This document shows positions 9,322-18,979 of a DNA stretch of 64,000 nucleotides, piece after piece. Every line of letters starts with the position of its first letter. Within the stretch, counting starts at the first letter, position 1. The stretch is from positions 744,001 to 808,000 of the forward strand of contig NZ_JNWO01000007.1 in NCBI RefSeq assembly GCF_000716435.1, written 5' to 3'. The position numbers and the translations under genes are program-made. Origin of the DNA: Streptomyces xylophagus (GTDB lineage Bacteria; Actinomycetota; Actinomycetes; Streptomycetales; Streptomycetaceae). The notes under the pieces were generated by a model, which was given only the letters and a program-made list of their open reading frames with translations, did no database searches and had not been told where the DNA came from.

Positions 9322-10767
9322 ATGTCCGGTCGCGTCCGCTCGGCACTCGCCGCACTGGTCACCGTCGGCGTGCTCGCCGCCCTCTCCTCGTGCGGGGCCG
9401 GGTCCCCCGGCAAGGCCAAGCCCTCCGGGGCCGCTGGGCACATGGCCTCCGTCGGCGCGGACTTCAACGGCGACGGTTATGCGGACCTGGCGGTCGGGGC
9501 CCCGTATGCCACCGTCGACGGACGGAACGAGGCCGGGTACGTGGCCGTCATGTACGGCTCCGCGCACGGGCTGTCCACCGCGCACCGCACGATCATCAAC
9601 CGGGCCACACCGGGGACGTACGGCGGCCCGAAGATCGTCAGCATGTTCGGCGCGGAGCTGGCCAAGGGCGACCTGGACGGTGACGGATACGCCGACCTCG
9701 TCGTCGGCACGATGCCGAACACGGGGATGGTCGTCGCGTGGGGCGGCAGGCAGGGCCTGTCCTCGCCGACCGAACTCCCGCACCCCGGAACGCTGTCCGC
9801 AGTCGGCGACTTCAACGGCGACGGCCACCTCGACCTGGTGCTCTTCGCCACGGCCCACAGCCTCGACGACGGTCCGTCGGGCACCACCGAGACCGTCTGG
9901 TACGGCCCGATCTCCCGAGCCGCTAAGCCCTCGGTGACGTCCACGCTCACCACCCCCTCCGACTCCGTCTACCAGGTGGACAAGGCGGTCAGCGGCGATG
10001 TGAACGGCGACGGGCGCGCGGACCTGGCCGTCGTCGCGGGCACCAGCTCCGGCACGACGGGGTTCCGCACCGACCTCTACCTGGGCAGTGCGGCGGGACT
10101 GCGGCGCGCTCCCGACCGGCATGTCCCGCAGGGCAACGACGTGGCCCTCGGCGATGTCAACGGCGACGGCTGCGCCGACGTCGTCACGGCCGGCGCCAAG
10201 AAGCAGCAGGTCGTCATCGGCTACGGCTCGAAGGACGGGGTGGCGCCCGCGTCCCGCTGGACGACGATCACTCGCGATACGCCCGGCATACCCGGCCGGG
10301 CGACCGACGACTTCGCATCCGACGTGGCCGTGGGCGACGTCACGGGCGACGGCGTCGACGACATCGCGGTGGGCGCCACCAGAAAACGGGTCGGCAAGGT
10401 GGCGAACTCGGGTGCCGTCCTCCTGTTGCGAGGCCGTCATGGCGGGGTCACCGGCTCCGATGCCCAGGAGTTCACCCAGGACACGCCCGGCGTGCCCGGC
10501 AGCGCCGCGCGGCACGACTACTTCGGGGACTACTTCGGGGAGACCGTCCAGCTGCTCGACGTGAACGGCAACGGCCACGCCGACCTCGCCGTCTCCGCGT
10601 CCAAGAACCTCGCCGGCGACCCCTCGCCCAGGAACTCCGGGGAGGGCACCGTCTGGCTGTTGCGCGGCCGCCCCACCGGACTGACCTCCGACGCGGCCCT
10701 CGCCTTCGGCCCCAGGACGATCGGCGCGCCTTCCTCGGGCGCCCACTTCGGCCTCTCCCTCGGGTGA
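9322..10767 (+). CDS. FG-GAP/integrin-like beta-propeller lipoprotein
   Basis: 481 residues with a lipoprotein signal (lipobox LSSC, Cys near residue 24) and about seven FG-GAP repeats, each with a calcium-binding loop such as DFNGDGYADLAVGAP, DLDGDGYADLVVG, DVNGDGRADLAVV and DVTGDGVDDIAVG. The repeats should fold into a seven-bladed propeller on the outer face of the membrane. FG-GAP proteins in Streptomyces are often adhesive or parts of larger secreted enzymes; here no catalytic domain is attached. AGGAAGG lies just before the ATG. Confidence 0.9.
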   Translation: MSGRVRSALAALVTVGVLAALSSCGAGSPGKAKPSGAAGHMASVGADFNGDGYADLAVGAPYATVDGRNEAGYVAVMYGSAHGLSTAHRTIINRATPGTYGGPKIVSMFGAELAKGDLDGDGYADLVVGTMPNTGMVVAWGGRQGLSSPTELPHPGTLSAVGDFNGDGHLDLVLFATAHSLDDGPSGTTETVWYGPISRAAKPSVTSTLTTPSDSVYQVDKAVSGDVNGDGRADLAVVAGTSSGTTGFRTDLYLGSAAGLRRAPDRHVPQGNDVALGDVNGDGCADVVTAGAKKQQVVIGYGSKDGVAPASRWTTITRDTPGIPGRATDDFASDVAVGDVTGDGVDDIAVGATRKRVGKVANSGAVLLLRGRHGGVTGSDAQEFTQDTPGVPGSAARHDYFGDYFGETVQLLDVNGNGHADLAVSASKNLAGDPSPRNSGEGTVWLLRGRPTGLTSDAALAFGPRTIGAPSSGAHFGLSLG

Positions 10768-10892
10768 CCGGCGACCACCGGGGACAAGGGCCCGGTCGCG
10801 GTCCCGGCGGTAGCGGGCTCGCACCATCCTGGGAGTAATGCACCCACCGTCGGCAGAACTTCTCCCGGTCCTTTCCGCCTAGCCTCGACGGT

Positions 10893-11771
10893 ATGTACGA
10901 CGACACGCGCCCCGGCCCGGTGGAAGGGCTGGGTCAGTTCCTCCGCTCCCGCAGGGAACGCGTCAGCCCCGCCGAAGTGGGACTGTCCGGCTCCGGCCGC
11001 CGAAGGGTGCCCGGACTGCGCCGCGACGAGGTCGCGACGCTCGCCGGAGTCAGCCCGAGCTACTACAGCCGACTGGAACAGGGCCGTGAACTCAGCCCCT
11101 CCGTGCGGGTGTTGGAGTCCATGGCCCGAGTGCTGCGACTGCAGGAGGACGACCGGCGCGAGCTGTTCCGACTGGCGCGGCCTACGACCCGTCGTACGAA
11201 GTCGCCCTCGCGGGTCGAGCGGGTGCGCCCGCATCTGCGGCAGCTGATCGAGAGCTGGACCAGGACGCCGGCCTTCATCGTCGGCCACGCCCAGGACCTC
11301 CTCGCGACCAACGCCCTGGCCGACGCCCTCTACCGGGACTTCGCCCAGCGCGACAACGTGCTGCGCATGCTGTTCCTGGACCCGGCGGCGAAGGTGTTCT
11401 ACCGGAGCCCGGAGCGGGCGAAGCAGCGCGCGGTCGCCGATCTCCAGCAGACCGCCGCGCGCACCCCCCAGGATCGCCGCATCCTGGAACTCGTCGGTGA
11501 ACTGTCCGTCCGCAGCGGCGAGTTCCGCTCGCTGTGGGCCCGCGAGTACCACCGGGTCCCGCCCTACGAGGTCAAGCGGATGCGCCATTCCGTGGTGGGC
11601 GACCTGGAGTTGCGGCACGAGGCCCTCACCATCCGCAGCGCTCCGGGGCAGCAGCTCATCATTCTGCAGGCGGAGCCGGACTCCCCCTCGGCGGACGGCC
11701 TGGCCCTGCTGGATACGCTCGGCGCGCCCGAGGTGCCGCACCAGCAGAATCCGGCACCCGGCGCCCGGTAG
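10893..11771 (+). CDS. XRE-family regulator with MmyB-like ligand-binding domain
   Basis: 292 residues with the same two-domain build as the regulator at 6883-7731: helix-turn-helix region (GLRRDEVATLAGVSPSYYSR) then an MmyB-type domain (WTRTPAFIVGHAQDLLATN; VVGDLELRHEAL). It lies between the FG-GAP lipoprotein and the convergent MarR gene, so its target is not obvious from position; autoregulation or control of the SDR genes downstream is possible. Similarity to the other copy suggests an old duplication but the two differ throughout. Confidence 0.9.
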   Translation: MYDDTRPGPVEGLGQFLRSRRERVSPAEVGLSGSGRRRVPGLRRDEVATLAGVSPSYYSRLEQGRELSPSVRVLESMARVLRLQEDDRRELFRLARPTTRRTKSPSRVERVRPHLRQLIESWTRTPAFIVGHAQDLLATNALADALYRDFAQRDNVLRMLFLDPAAKVFYRSPERAKQRAVADLQQTAARTPQDRRILELVGELSVRSGEFRSLWAREYHRVPPYEVKRMRHSVVGDLELRHEALTIRSAPGQQLIILQAEPDSPSADGLALLDTLGAPEVPHQQNPAPGAR

Positions 11772-11783
11772 AGACCTGAGCCG

Positions 11784-12248
11784 TTATCGGGAATTCCTCT
11801 CGACAGCGCCCAGTATTCGGTCCAGGACATCGCCGAAAATACGCACTTCGTCGGGTGTCAGCGGGTCGAAAACAAGCTGCTGGACATTCTCCGCGTGTGC
11901 GGGTGCGGCGGCCTCGATCGCTTCCCGGCCCTTTTCCGTGAGGCGCACCATGGAGCCGCGGGCGTCGTCGGCACAGGCCTCACGCGTGACGAGGCCACGC
12001 TTCTCCATACGGCTGATCTGATGGGACAGCCGGCTCCGCTCCCAGCCGACCTCGGCTCCCAACTCCCGTGCCCGCAGCACACCGTCCGGGGACTCCGACA
12101 GGGGTGCCAGCAGGGCGTAGTCCGCCGCTGAGAGACCCGAATCCCGCTGCAACTGCTGGTCCTGTGCCCGTTGCAGTTCGCGGCGCACTCTCCGGTACTT
12201 CGCCCAGACCTCGGACTGGTCGGGGGTGAGCCATCGGGGTTCGGACAT
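11784..12248 (-). CDS. MarR-family transcriptional regulator
   Basis: 154 residues with the MarR winged helix: LSAADYALLAPLSESPDGVLRARELG, the recognition helix region WERSRLSHQISRMEKRGLV and the wing DDARGSMVRLTEKG. The ATG at 12248 is used; an in-frame ATG at 12276 would add nine residues but would include the palindrome thought to be the operator. It is divergent from the SDR at 12443, the usual arrangement for a repressor and its target. Ligand unknown. Confidence 0.9.
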   Translation of the reverse strand: MSEPRWLTPDQSEVWAKYRRVRRELQRAQDQQLQRDSGLSAADYALLAPLSESPDGVLRARELGAEVGWERSRLSHQISRMEKRGLVTREACADDARGSMVRLTEKGREAIEAAAPAHAENVQQLVFDPLTPDEVRIFGDVLDRILGAVERNSR

Positions 12249-12269
12249 GCGCTCACCGTACCAGGTTGT

Positions 12270-12279
12270 TGACATGTCA
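12270..12279. promoter_or_regulatory. candidate MarR operator palindrome
   Basis: The perfect palindrome TGACATGTCA lies 22 bp upstream of the MarR start codon, in the gap shared with the divergent SDR gene. MarR dimers bind short palindromes of this kind. Assignment is by position and symmetry only. Confidence 0.4.
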
Positions 12280-12442
12280 CCGACTTCACGGACCGGACCT
12301 ACGGGCCCGCACCCGTTCCTGGGTGTGGGACTCCCAGGAAAACCGCTGCCTTCATAGCGCCGTCGTGGCGGGACAGACTCATTCACGTCCACAGGAAATC
12401 AGGAAATCCCTCACAAGGGGAAGCGACGAAAGAGGTTTTCCC

Positions 12443-13282
<840 letters not shown>

Positions 13283-13371
13283 CGCGCCGCACCACCCGAC
13301 ACATCGCCTGACACATCGTCAATCACCGTTCACATCCTCACCGTTCGCATCAAAGAGATCGAGGTTCTGTG

Positions 13372-14029
13372 ATGTCCGCTGCTGCTCTGCTCACCGGTAC
13401 TCCCCTGTCCGCGGCACCGCGCTCGCCCTGGCCGTCGACGTCACCGACCGTGCCGCCGTCCAGGCCGCGGCCGATCAGGTCGCCGAGCACTTCGGCAAGG
13501 CCGACCTGGTGTTCAACAACGCCGGGGTCCAACTCATCTCGGGCATCGAGGAGTTGAAGGTCGACGACTGGCAGCGCCAGATCGACCTCAACATCAGCGG
13601 GCTGATGAACGTCATCGCGGCCTTCCTCCCCCATCTGACCGACTCCGCCGCCGCGGGCAGGCCCGCCGACCTGATCAACACCTCGTCGATCGCGGCCACC
13701 CGCATCCTGACGAAGTTCTCGATCTACTCCGGCACCAAGGCGTACATCAGTTCACCCGGCTGCTCCGGGTCGAGCTGGGCCCGAAAATGGTCCGCGTGGC
13801 CACCATCGAGCCCGGCATGGTCGACACCGAACTCCCCGACCACGTCACGGATGTCGACGCGTCGAAGCTGATGGCCGACCTCATCAATGACATCGACGTC
13901 CTCCAGAGCGCCGACATCGCCGAGACCATCGCCTTCATGGCCGCGGTGCCGCGCCACGTCAACCTCACCGAGATCACCATCCTGCCCACCGCGCAGGCAT
14001 CTGAGCTCCGCCCCGCCGCCATTGATTGA
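13372..14029 (+). pseudogene. decayed short-chain dehydrogenase/reductase gene
   Basis: Pieces of one SDR are spread over three frames. An ATG at 13372 opens MSAAALLTG in one frame, but the glycine-rich cofactor loop that should follow is missing. From about 13420 a second frame continues with RGTALALAVDVTD, FNNAGVQLISG, INTSSIAATR and YSGTKAYIS (including the Tyr-x-x-x-Lys), and near 13747-13755 the homology moves to a third frame (QFTRLL-like, then MVRVATIEPGMVDTELP to the stop at 14029). So there is an internal deletion of roughly 40 codons near the N-terminus and a single-base loss later. It follows an intact SDR directly. A sequencing error could explain the second event but hardly the missing loop. 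Confidence 0.8.
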
Positions 14030-14035
14030 CACGAC

Positions 14036-14055
14036 AACATCCGTGATGTTTTGTT
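14036..14055. promoter_or_regulatory. inverted repeat upstream of the dinucleotide-binding protein
   Basis: AACATC and GATGTT (14036-14041 and 14045-14050) form a perfect 6-bp inverted repeat with a 3-bp centre, followed by TTTGTT. It lies 45 bp before the next start codon and directly after the broken SDR. It could be an operator for the next gene or the remains of a short terminator; the AT-rich sequence stands out against its surroundings. Confidence 0.35.
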
Positions 14056-14095
14056 GATACGTCATCGAAACTCCCGGCAGGCCGGAGGGCCCGAC

Positions 14096-14647
14096 ATGAA
14101 CATCACGGTGATCGGACGAGGACACGTCGGCGGCGGCCTGGCCCGCCTGTGGGAGAAGGCCGGGCACGAGGTCAGGACGCTGGGCCGCGACGGCGGTGAC
14201 GCCTCGGACGCGGACGTGGTGGTCGTGGCCGTCCCCGGCAACCTCATCGCCGAGGCGCTGCGGGGCGTCACCGGACTGAACGGCCAGGTGACCATCGACG
14301 CGACCAACCTCTACTCGGAGCGCGACCCCGCCTTCCCCTCGCTCGCACACCAGGTCAAGTCGATCGTCGGCGGTCCGACCGCGAAGTCGTTCAACACGGT
14401 GTTCGCCGCCGCGTACGACCGGATCGGGACCCAGCGAGTGACCCCGAGCAACCTTTACGCCGCCGAACCGGCCGCGCAGTCCGTGACCGCCCAGCTCATC
14501 ACCGACGCCGGCTTCGACCCGGCCTACATCGGCGACCTCGACCCGGGCGCCCGACTGCTGGAGGACAGCTCCGGCCTGGCCCGAGCGCTGGCGGGACAGT
14601 TCGGCGGCCCGTACTTCTACCGGTACGGGCGGCCCGGGGAGCTGTAA
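14096..14647 (+). CDS. NAD(P)-binding oxidoreductase of the F420-reductase-like (NADPH:F420) fold
   Basis: 183 residues beginning with a Rossmann nucleotide-binding strand and loop (ITVIGRGHVGGGLARLW), then SDADVVVVAVPGN, and VTIDATNL and KSFNTVFAAAYD, which match the small NADPH-dependent F420 reductase/NADP oxidoreductase coenzyme-F420-dependent family. The ATG at 14096 is chosen for the GGAGGG 8 nt upstream. It may reduce F420 or act on a related cofactor, but small members of this family are poorly studied. It could share a role with the neighbouring SDRs. Confidence 0.8.
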   Translation: MNITVIGRGHVGGGLARLWEKAGHEVRTLGRDGGDASDADVVVVAVPGNLIAEALRGVTGLNGQVTIDATNLYSERDPAFPSLAHQVKSIVGGPTAKSFNTVFAAAYDRIGTQRVTPSNLYAAEPAAQSVTAQLITDAGFDPAYIGDLDPGARLLEDSSGLARALAGQFGGPYFYRYGRPGEL

Positions 14648-14669
14648 GTACGGGCGGGCCGGGGGCACT

Positions 14670-15509
14670 TCACGTAGCCGCCTGAATGTCCCCCCGCGTG
14701 GACGACGCGATGGTGTCGCGGTGGGCGAAGTCGCCCGGGGGGATGCCGGGGTGGTGGCCGAGCGGGGACGAGGGAGCCGTGACCGAGGGGCCGAGGGTGA
14801 GGCGGGAGACGATGCGGTAGCGGTCGCCCCGGTAGATCGAGTGGACGTACTCCACGGGTCGGCCCGTGGTGTCCGAGGTGAGGCGTTCGAAGAGCAGGGC
14901 CGGGGAGAGTTCGGGGACGTCGAGGAGTTCGGCCTCGGCCCGGGTGACGACGGTCGGCTCGATCGCCTGGACGGCCTCCTGGACATGAACGCCGTGCTGC
15001 TCCCGCAGGTGTTCGTACAGGTCGCCCGCCTCCAGTTCGCGGGCGGACAGCGTGGGGACCAGGTCGGCCCTGATGTGCAGGTGCTCGATGGCCATCGGGG
15101 CGCCGTCGACCAGGCGCAGCCGCGCCACGTACACGATCTCGGCGGCGGGCGAGAGACGCAGGCGGCGACCCACGCGGGCGCCGGCCGGGATCGTGGTGAA
15201 CTCCAGCAGTCGGCTCGACCAGGCGCCGGAGGCCTGGGGTGCCGTCATGGTCTGCTCGCCGGAGACGAGTTCCTGGGTGATCTTCTCGGGCGCCACGAAC
15301 ATGCCGCGCCCGTGTTCCCGTACCAGCAGCCCCGCGGCCACGAGTTCGTCCACCGCTGCGCGCAACGTCGGGCGGGACACGCCCAGTTGGGAACAGAGGA
15401 CGCGCTCGGAGGGGATCGCGTCCCCCGGGTGGTGCGATTCGACGAGATCGAGGATGAAGTCGCGGACCCGCTCCCGCTTGAGCACCGCGCCTGGCGCGTC
15501 GGCCTTCAT
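14670..15509 (-). CDS. GntR-family regulator, HutC/UTRA type
   Basis: 279 residues: an N-terminal GntR winged helix (PSERVLCSQLGVSRPTLR at about 33-50) and a C-terminal UTRA effector domain with the family's LLFERLTSD, RPVEYVHSIYRGDRYR and RARLRLVDGAPMAIE-like segments. This subfamily (DasR, NagR, FarR relatives) senses sugars or sugar phosphates. It is divergent from a GH20 hexosaminidase, which suggests control of amino-sugar use. It is a clear paralogue of the GntR at 40127-40957. GAGGAG precedes the ATG at 15509. Confidence 0.92.
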   Translation of the reverse strand: MKADAPGAVLKRERVRDFILDLVESHHPGDAIPSERVLCSQLGVSRPTLRAAVDELVAAGLLVREHGRGMFVAPEKITQELVSGEQTMTAPQASGAWSSRLLEFTTIPAGARVGRRLRLSPAAEIVYVARLRLVDGAPMAIEHLHIRADLVPTLSARELEAGDLYEHLREQHGVHVQEAVQAIEPTVVTRAEAELLDVPELSPALLFERLTSDTTGRPVEYVHSIYRGDRYRIVSRLTLGPSVTAPSSPLGHHPGIPPGDFAHRDTIASSTRGDIQAAT

Positions 15510-15535
15510 GTCGTACTCCTCATGCGCGGAGTCCC

Positions 15536-15561
15536 TGGTTAACCACTTGACCAGTTGACCA
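15536..15561. promoter_or_regulatory. candidate GntR operator (TGACCA boxes) upstream of the GntR gene
   Basis: The palindrome TGGTTAACCA (15536-15545) is followed by TGACCAGT (15548-15555) and TGACCA (15556-15561), the two TGACCA copies being 8 bp apart. The site is 27-52 bp upstream of the GntR start. Similar boxes occur before GH20 and beside the second GntR gene. Confidence 0.5.
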
Positions 15562-15737
15562 CGGGGCGCCCGCAATCGCCCTGTTGACCCGGGCAGTGTA
15601 ACCACCACCCGGCGGCGATCCTCCGCATCCCGAGCGACCAGCATGCCAAGTCCCCTTTCGACAGAGGGGGTTGACGCCCACATTGGTCTATGCCACCTTC
15701 GTCCTCACATCGAGAGGTGAGCTGTCCAGTGGGCTTC

Positions 15738-15753
15738 ACTGGTCAGGTGGTCA
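15738..15753. promoter_or_regulatory. candidate GntR operator (TGGTCA boxes) upstream of GH20
   Basis: ACTGGTCA (15738-15745) and TGGTCA (15748-15753) are the reverse complement of the boxes at 15548-15561, again with an 8-bp period. The site is about 95 bp upstream of the GH20 start codon, so the two sites flank the divergent promoter region. Confidence 0.5.
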
Positions 15754-15845
15754 GGTACCCGTTCATGCCGTCCCGAGGTGAACCTCCCCAAGCACCCCCA
15801 CAGGCCCCCGCCCTGTCCCGTCCCGTCCCGTCCCGGAGACGATCC

Positions 15846-17393
15846 ATGCCCGCACAGCAGTCCGTGCTCACTCTCGTCCCCCGCCCCACCAAGTCGGCGG
15901 TCCGGCCGGGGCAGTTCACGCTCGACGCCGGTACCGCACTGCGCATCGGCGCGGGCGCCGAACCGGCCGCGGACCTGCTGCGCACCCTGCTCGCCCCCGC
16001 CACCGGACTGCCTCTACCGGCCTCCCCGGACGGGCAGTTCACCCTCACGCTCGACCCCGGTCTCGCCGGCCTCGCAGGTCTGGGCGAGGAGGGGTACGGG
16101 CTCACCGTCGCCCCGCACGCCGTACTGCTGCGCGCCGCGCACCTCACCGGACTGCTCCGCGGTATCCAGACGGTCCGTCAACTCCTGCCCCCGCAAGCCC
16201 TGTCGGAGAGCCCGCAGCGCGATACGCCGTGGCTGCTGCCGTGCGTCGAGATCACCGACCTGCCCCGGCACACCTGGCGCGGCGCGATGCTGGACGTGGC
16301 CCGGCACTTCCAGCCCGTCTCCTATCTGCGCCGGTACGTCGACCTGTTGGCCCTGCACAAGATCGGCGTGTTCCATCTGCATCTCACGGACGACCAGGGC
16401 TGGCGCATGCCGGTGTCCGCGTATCCCAAGCTCACCGAGATCGGCGGCCACCGCGCCGAGTCGCAACAAGGCCCCGCCGGGAGCGACTTGTACGACGGCG
16501 TCCCGCACGGCGGCTCGTACACGCGCACCGAACTCGCCGACCTGGTTGGTTACGCGGCCGCTCGCGGGGTGACCGTCATGCCGGAGATAGAGATGCCCGG
16601 GCATGTGCGGGCCGCCCTCGCCGCCTACCCCGAACTGGGCAACCACCCGGAGCGCACCCTCGACGTCTGGACCCGCTGGGGCGTGTGCGACACCGTTCTC
16701 GGTGTCCACGACGAGGTACTCGACTTCTGCCGTACGGTCCTCGACGAGGTCATGGACGTCTTCCCCTCGCCGTATATCCACGTCGGCGGCGAGGAGTGCC
16801 CCACCGCAGAGTGGACGCACAGCCCCGCCGCACGCGAACGAGCCGTGGCGCTGGGCCTGTCGAGCCCGGCCGCCCTGCACGGCTGGTTCCTCGGGCGTAT
16901 CGGCGAGTTCCTCATGCGGCACGGGCGGCGTCCGGTCGGCTGGGCCGAGACCGGTGCCGAACTGCCCCTGGACTTCACGGTGATGACCTGGCGCGACGCG
17001 GCACACACATTGCGGGCGGCCCGTCGCGGCCAGCCGGTCGTCAGCGCCTACCACCGGGCGACCTATCTCGACTACGCCCAGTCCGAGGACCCGAGCGAGC
17101 CCCCGGCCCAGCCCGGAGACGTGGTCGATCTGCGTGCCGTCCACGCCCACGACCCCGTTCCCGAGGACGCGGACGCCCAGGCGGCCCGTCAAGTGTTCGG
17201 CACCCAGGCCCAGTTGTGGACCGAGTTCGTCACGACGCCCGAGCGCATCGAGTACCTCACCTATCCACGCCTGTGCGCCCTGGCCGACCGCGCCTGGAGC
17301 GGCGCGACCGACTGGGCCGACTTCCGTTCCCGGCTCGACGCGCACACGGCCCGCCTCGACGCGCTCGGCGTCCGGTACCGCCCCCTGACCTGA
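15846..17393 (+). CDS. beta-N-acetylhexosaminidase, glycoside hydrolase family 20
   Basis: A 515-residue GH20 enzyme, expected to remove terminal GlcNAc or GalNAc from chitooligosaccharides or glycans. The N-terminal GH20b-like domain (about 1-125) precedes the barrel, which starts at WRGAMLDVARHF and contains FHLHLTDDQGWR, MPEIEMPGH and the catalytic strand YIHVGGEECP. The residue before the general-acid Glu317 is Glu316, where GH20 enzymes normally have Asp; this Asp orients the substrate acetamido group. There is no signal peptide, so it is probably cytosolic and acts on imported oligosaccharides. The ATG at 15846 has GGAGA upstream. Likely controlled by the divergent GntR. Confidence 0.92.
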   Translation: MPAQQSVLTLVPRPTKSAVRPGQFTLDAGTALRIGAGAEPAADLLRTLLAPATGLPLPASPDGQFTLTLDPGLAGLAGLGEEGYGLTVAPHAVLLRAAHLTGLLRGIQTVRQLLPPQALSESPQRDTPWLLPCVEITDLPRHTWRGAMLDVARHFQPVSYLRRYVDLLALHKIGVFHLHLTDDQGWRMPVSAYPKLTEIGGHRAESQQGPAGSDLYDGVPHGGSYTRTELADLVGYAAARGVTVMPEIEMPGHVRAALAAYPELGNHPERTLDVWTRWGVCDTVLGVHDEVLDFCRTVLDEVMDVFPSPYIHVGGEECPTAEWTHSPAARERAVALGLSSPAALHGWFLGRIGEFLMRHGRRPVGWAETGAELPLDFTVMTWRDAAHTLRAARRGQPVVSAYHRATYLDYAQSEDPSEPPAQPGDVVDLRAVHAHDPVPEDADAQAARQVFGTQAQLWTEFVTTPERIEYLTYPRLCALADRAWSGATDWADFRSRLDAHTARLDALGVRYRPLT

Positions 17394-17460
17394 CCCGTCC
17401 CCCGTACCGCCCCGACCTGTCCCGTTCCGGAATCACCCCACCTTTCTGGAGAGGCCCGAC

Positions 17461-18912
17461 ATGAGTCACACCAAGAGACACGACACGAGGTTCGCGAAGA
17501 CCAGGCTGCGCGCCACCGCCTCCGCAGCCGTCGCGGTGGCCCTGGGCGCCGCCGCCCTCACCGCCATGCCGTCCACCGCGAGCGCGGCCGGCGACGGGCT
17601 GAGCGTCCAGTACCGCACGAGCGCCACGGGCGCTACCGCCGACCAGTCCGAGCCGTGGTTCAAGGTGAAGAACACCGGCTCCACGACTGTGCAGTTGAGC
17701 GGCGTCAAGCTCCGCTACTACTTCAAGTCCGACTCGGCGAGCGCGAGTTACCGTTTCGCGTGTTCCTGGGCCGTCAAGGGCTGCGCCAACATCACGGGCA
17801 CCTTCGGCACCCTCGCCAACCCGACGGCCACGGCGGACCGTTACCTGGAGATCGGCTTCACCTCCGGGGCCGGCAGCCTCGCGCCGGGCGCCGACACCAG
17901 TGACATGCAGCTGCGCTTCTACCAGTCGACCTGGCAGACCCTGACCCAGAGCGACGACTACTCCTTCGGCGCCTCGCAGACGTCGTACGGCGACTGGTCG
18001 AAGGTGACGGCGCAGCTGTCCGGCGCCACCCTGTGGGGCACGGCCCCCGCGGGCAACGACCCGACGAACCCGCCCACCGACCCGCCAGCCGATCCCCCGG
18101 CCACCGGCGCCACCCTGTTCGACGACTTCAACTACAGCGCCTACAACGACCCGAAGATCGCTGCGCACGGCTGGAGCGTCCGCTCCACCTCCGGAGGTCC
18201 CGGTGTCTCCGGTGCCACCTGGGCACCCGGCAATGTCACGTTCGCCACCAGCAGCGGCAACTCCGTGATGAACCTGGAGACTTCGACGGCCGGCACCGGT
18301 GACACCACCAAGCAGACCGAAGTCGTCACCAACACAAGGAAGTTCAAGAACGGGACCTACGCGGCCCGCGTCAAGTTCAACGACGCGCCCAAGTACGGCC
18401 CGGACGGCGACCATCTCGTCCAGACGTTCTTCACCATCAACGACCTCACGGCCCCGCTGGCGGACGACTACTCCGAGTACGACTTCGAGTACCTGCCCAA
18501 CGGCGGCTGGGGCGAGACCTCCAACATCCTGTACACGACGTCCTGGGAGACCTACCAGGCCGACCCGTGGATCGCGGTCAACCAGCACACCGAGGGCCGG
18601 CAGAGCTACAACGGCTGGCACGACCTGGTACTGACCATCGACAACAACAACATCAAGTACTACATCGACGGCCAGCTCTTCGGCACCCACGACGCCGCGT
18701 ACCTGCCGGAGCGGCCCATGTCGATCAACTTCAACCAGTGGCTGATCGACTTCGGCGGCCTGACCAGCTCCACCGCGCGTGCCTACGACGAACAGGTCGA
18801 CTACGTCCTGCACGTCAAGGACCAGGTCCTCACCCCGGCGCAGGTGGCCGCCAAGGTCGCGGCGTACCGGGGCGCGGGTACGACGTTCGAGGACACCGTG
18901 CCCAGCAGTTGA
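17461..18912 (+). CDS. secreted CBM3 plus GH16-like glucanase
   Basis: 483 residues: a long signal peptide ending near ASAA (residue 44), a cellulose-binding CBM3-type beta-sandwich (about 45-195; LSVQYRTSATG, WFKVKNTGSTTVQLSGVKLRYYF), a Pro/Thr linker (about 200-217) and a catalytic domain with the GH16 motif E-x-D-x-E in SEYDFEYL, placing Glu339, Asp341 and Glu343 at the active site. GH16-type enzymes cleave beta-1,3/1,4-glucans, and the CBM would hold it on plant cell wall. It sits 67 bp after GH20 and just before the two-component system. Confidence 0.85.
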   Translation: MSHTKRHDTRFAKTRLRATASAAVAVALGAAALTAMPSTASAAGDGLSVQYRTSATGATADQSEPWFKVKNTGSTTVQLSGVKLRYYFKSDSASASYRFACSWAVKGCANITGTFGTLANPTATADRYLEIGFTSGAGSLAPGADTSDMQLRFYQSTWQTLTQSDDYSFGASQTSYGDWSKVTAQLSGATLWGTAPAGNDPTNPPTDPPADPPATGATLFDDFNYSAYNDPKIAAHGWSVRSTSGGPGVSGATWAPGNVTFATSSGNSVMNLETSTAGTGDTTKQTEVVTNTRKFKNGTYAARVKFNDAPKYGPDGDHLVQTFFTINDLTAPLADDYSEYDFEYLPNGGWGETSNILYTTSWETYQADPWIAVNQHTEGRQSYNGWHDLVLTIDNNNIKYYIDGQLFGTHDAAYLPERPMSINFNQWLIDFGGLTSSTARAYDEQVDYVLHVKDQVLTPAQVAAKVAAYRGAGTTFEDTVPSS

Positions 18913-18979
18913 TCACGCGGCCCGCCGTCGCCCGGGGCCTGTCCGGCATGATCCGCCGGACAGGCCTAAGCTCCGGGCC

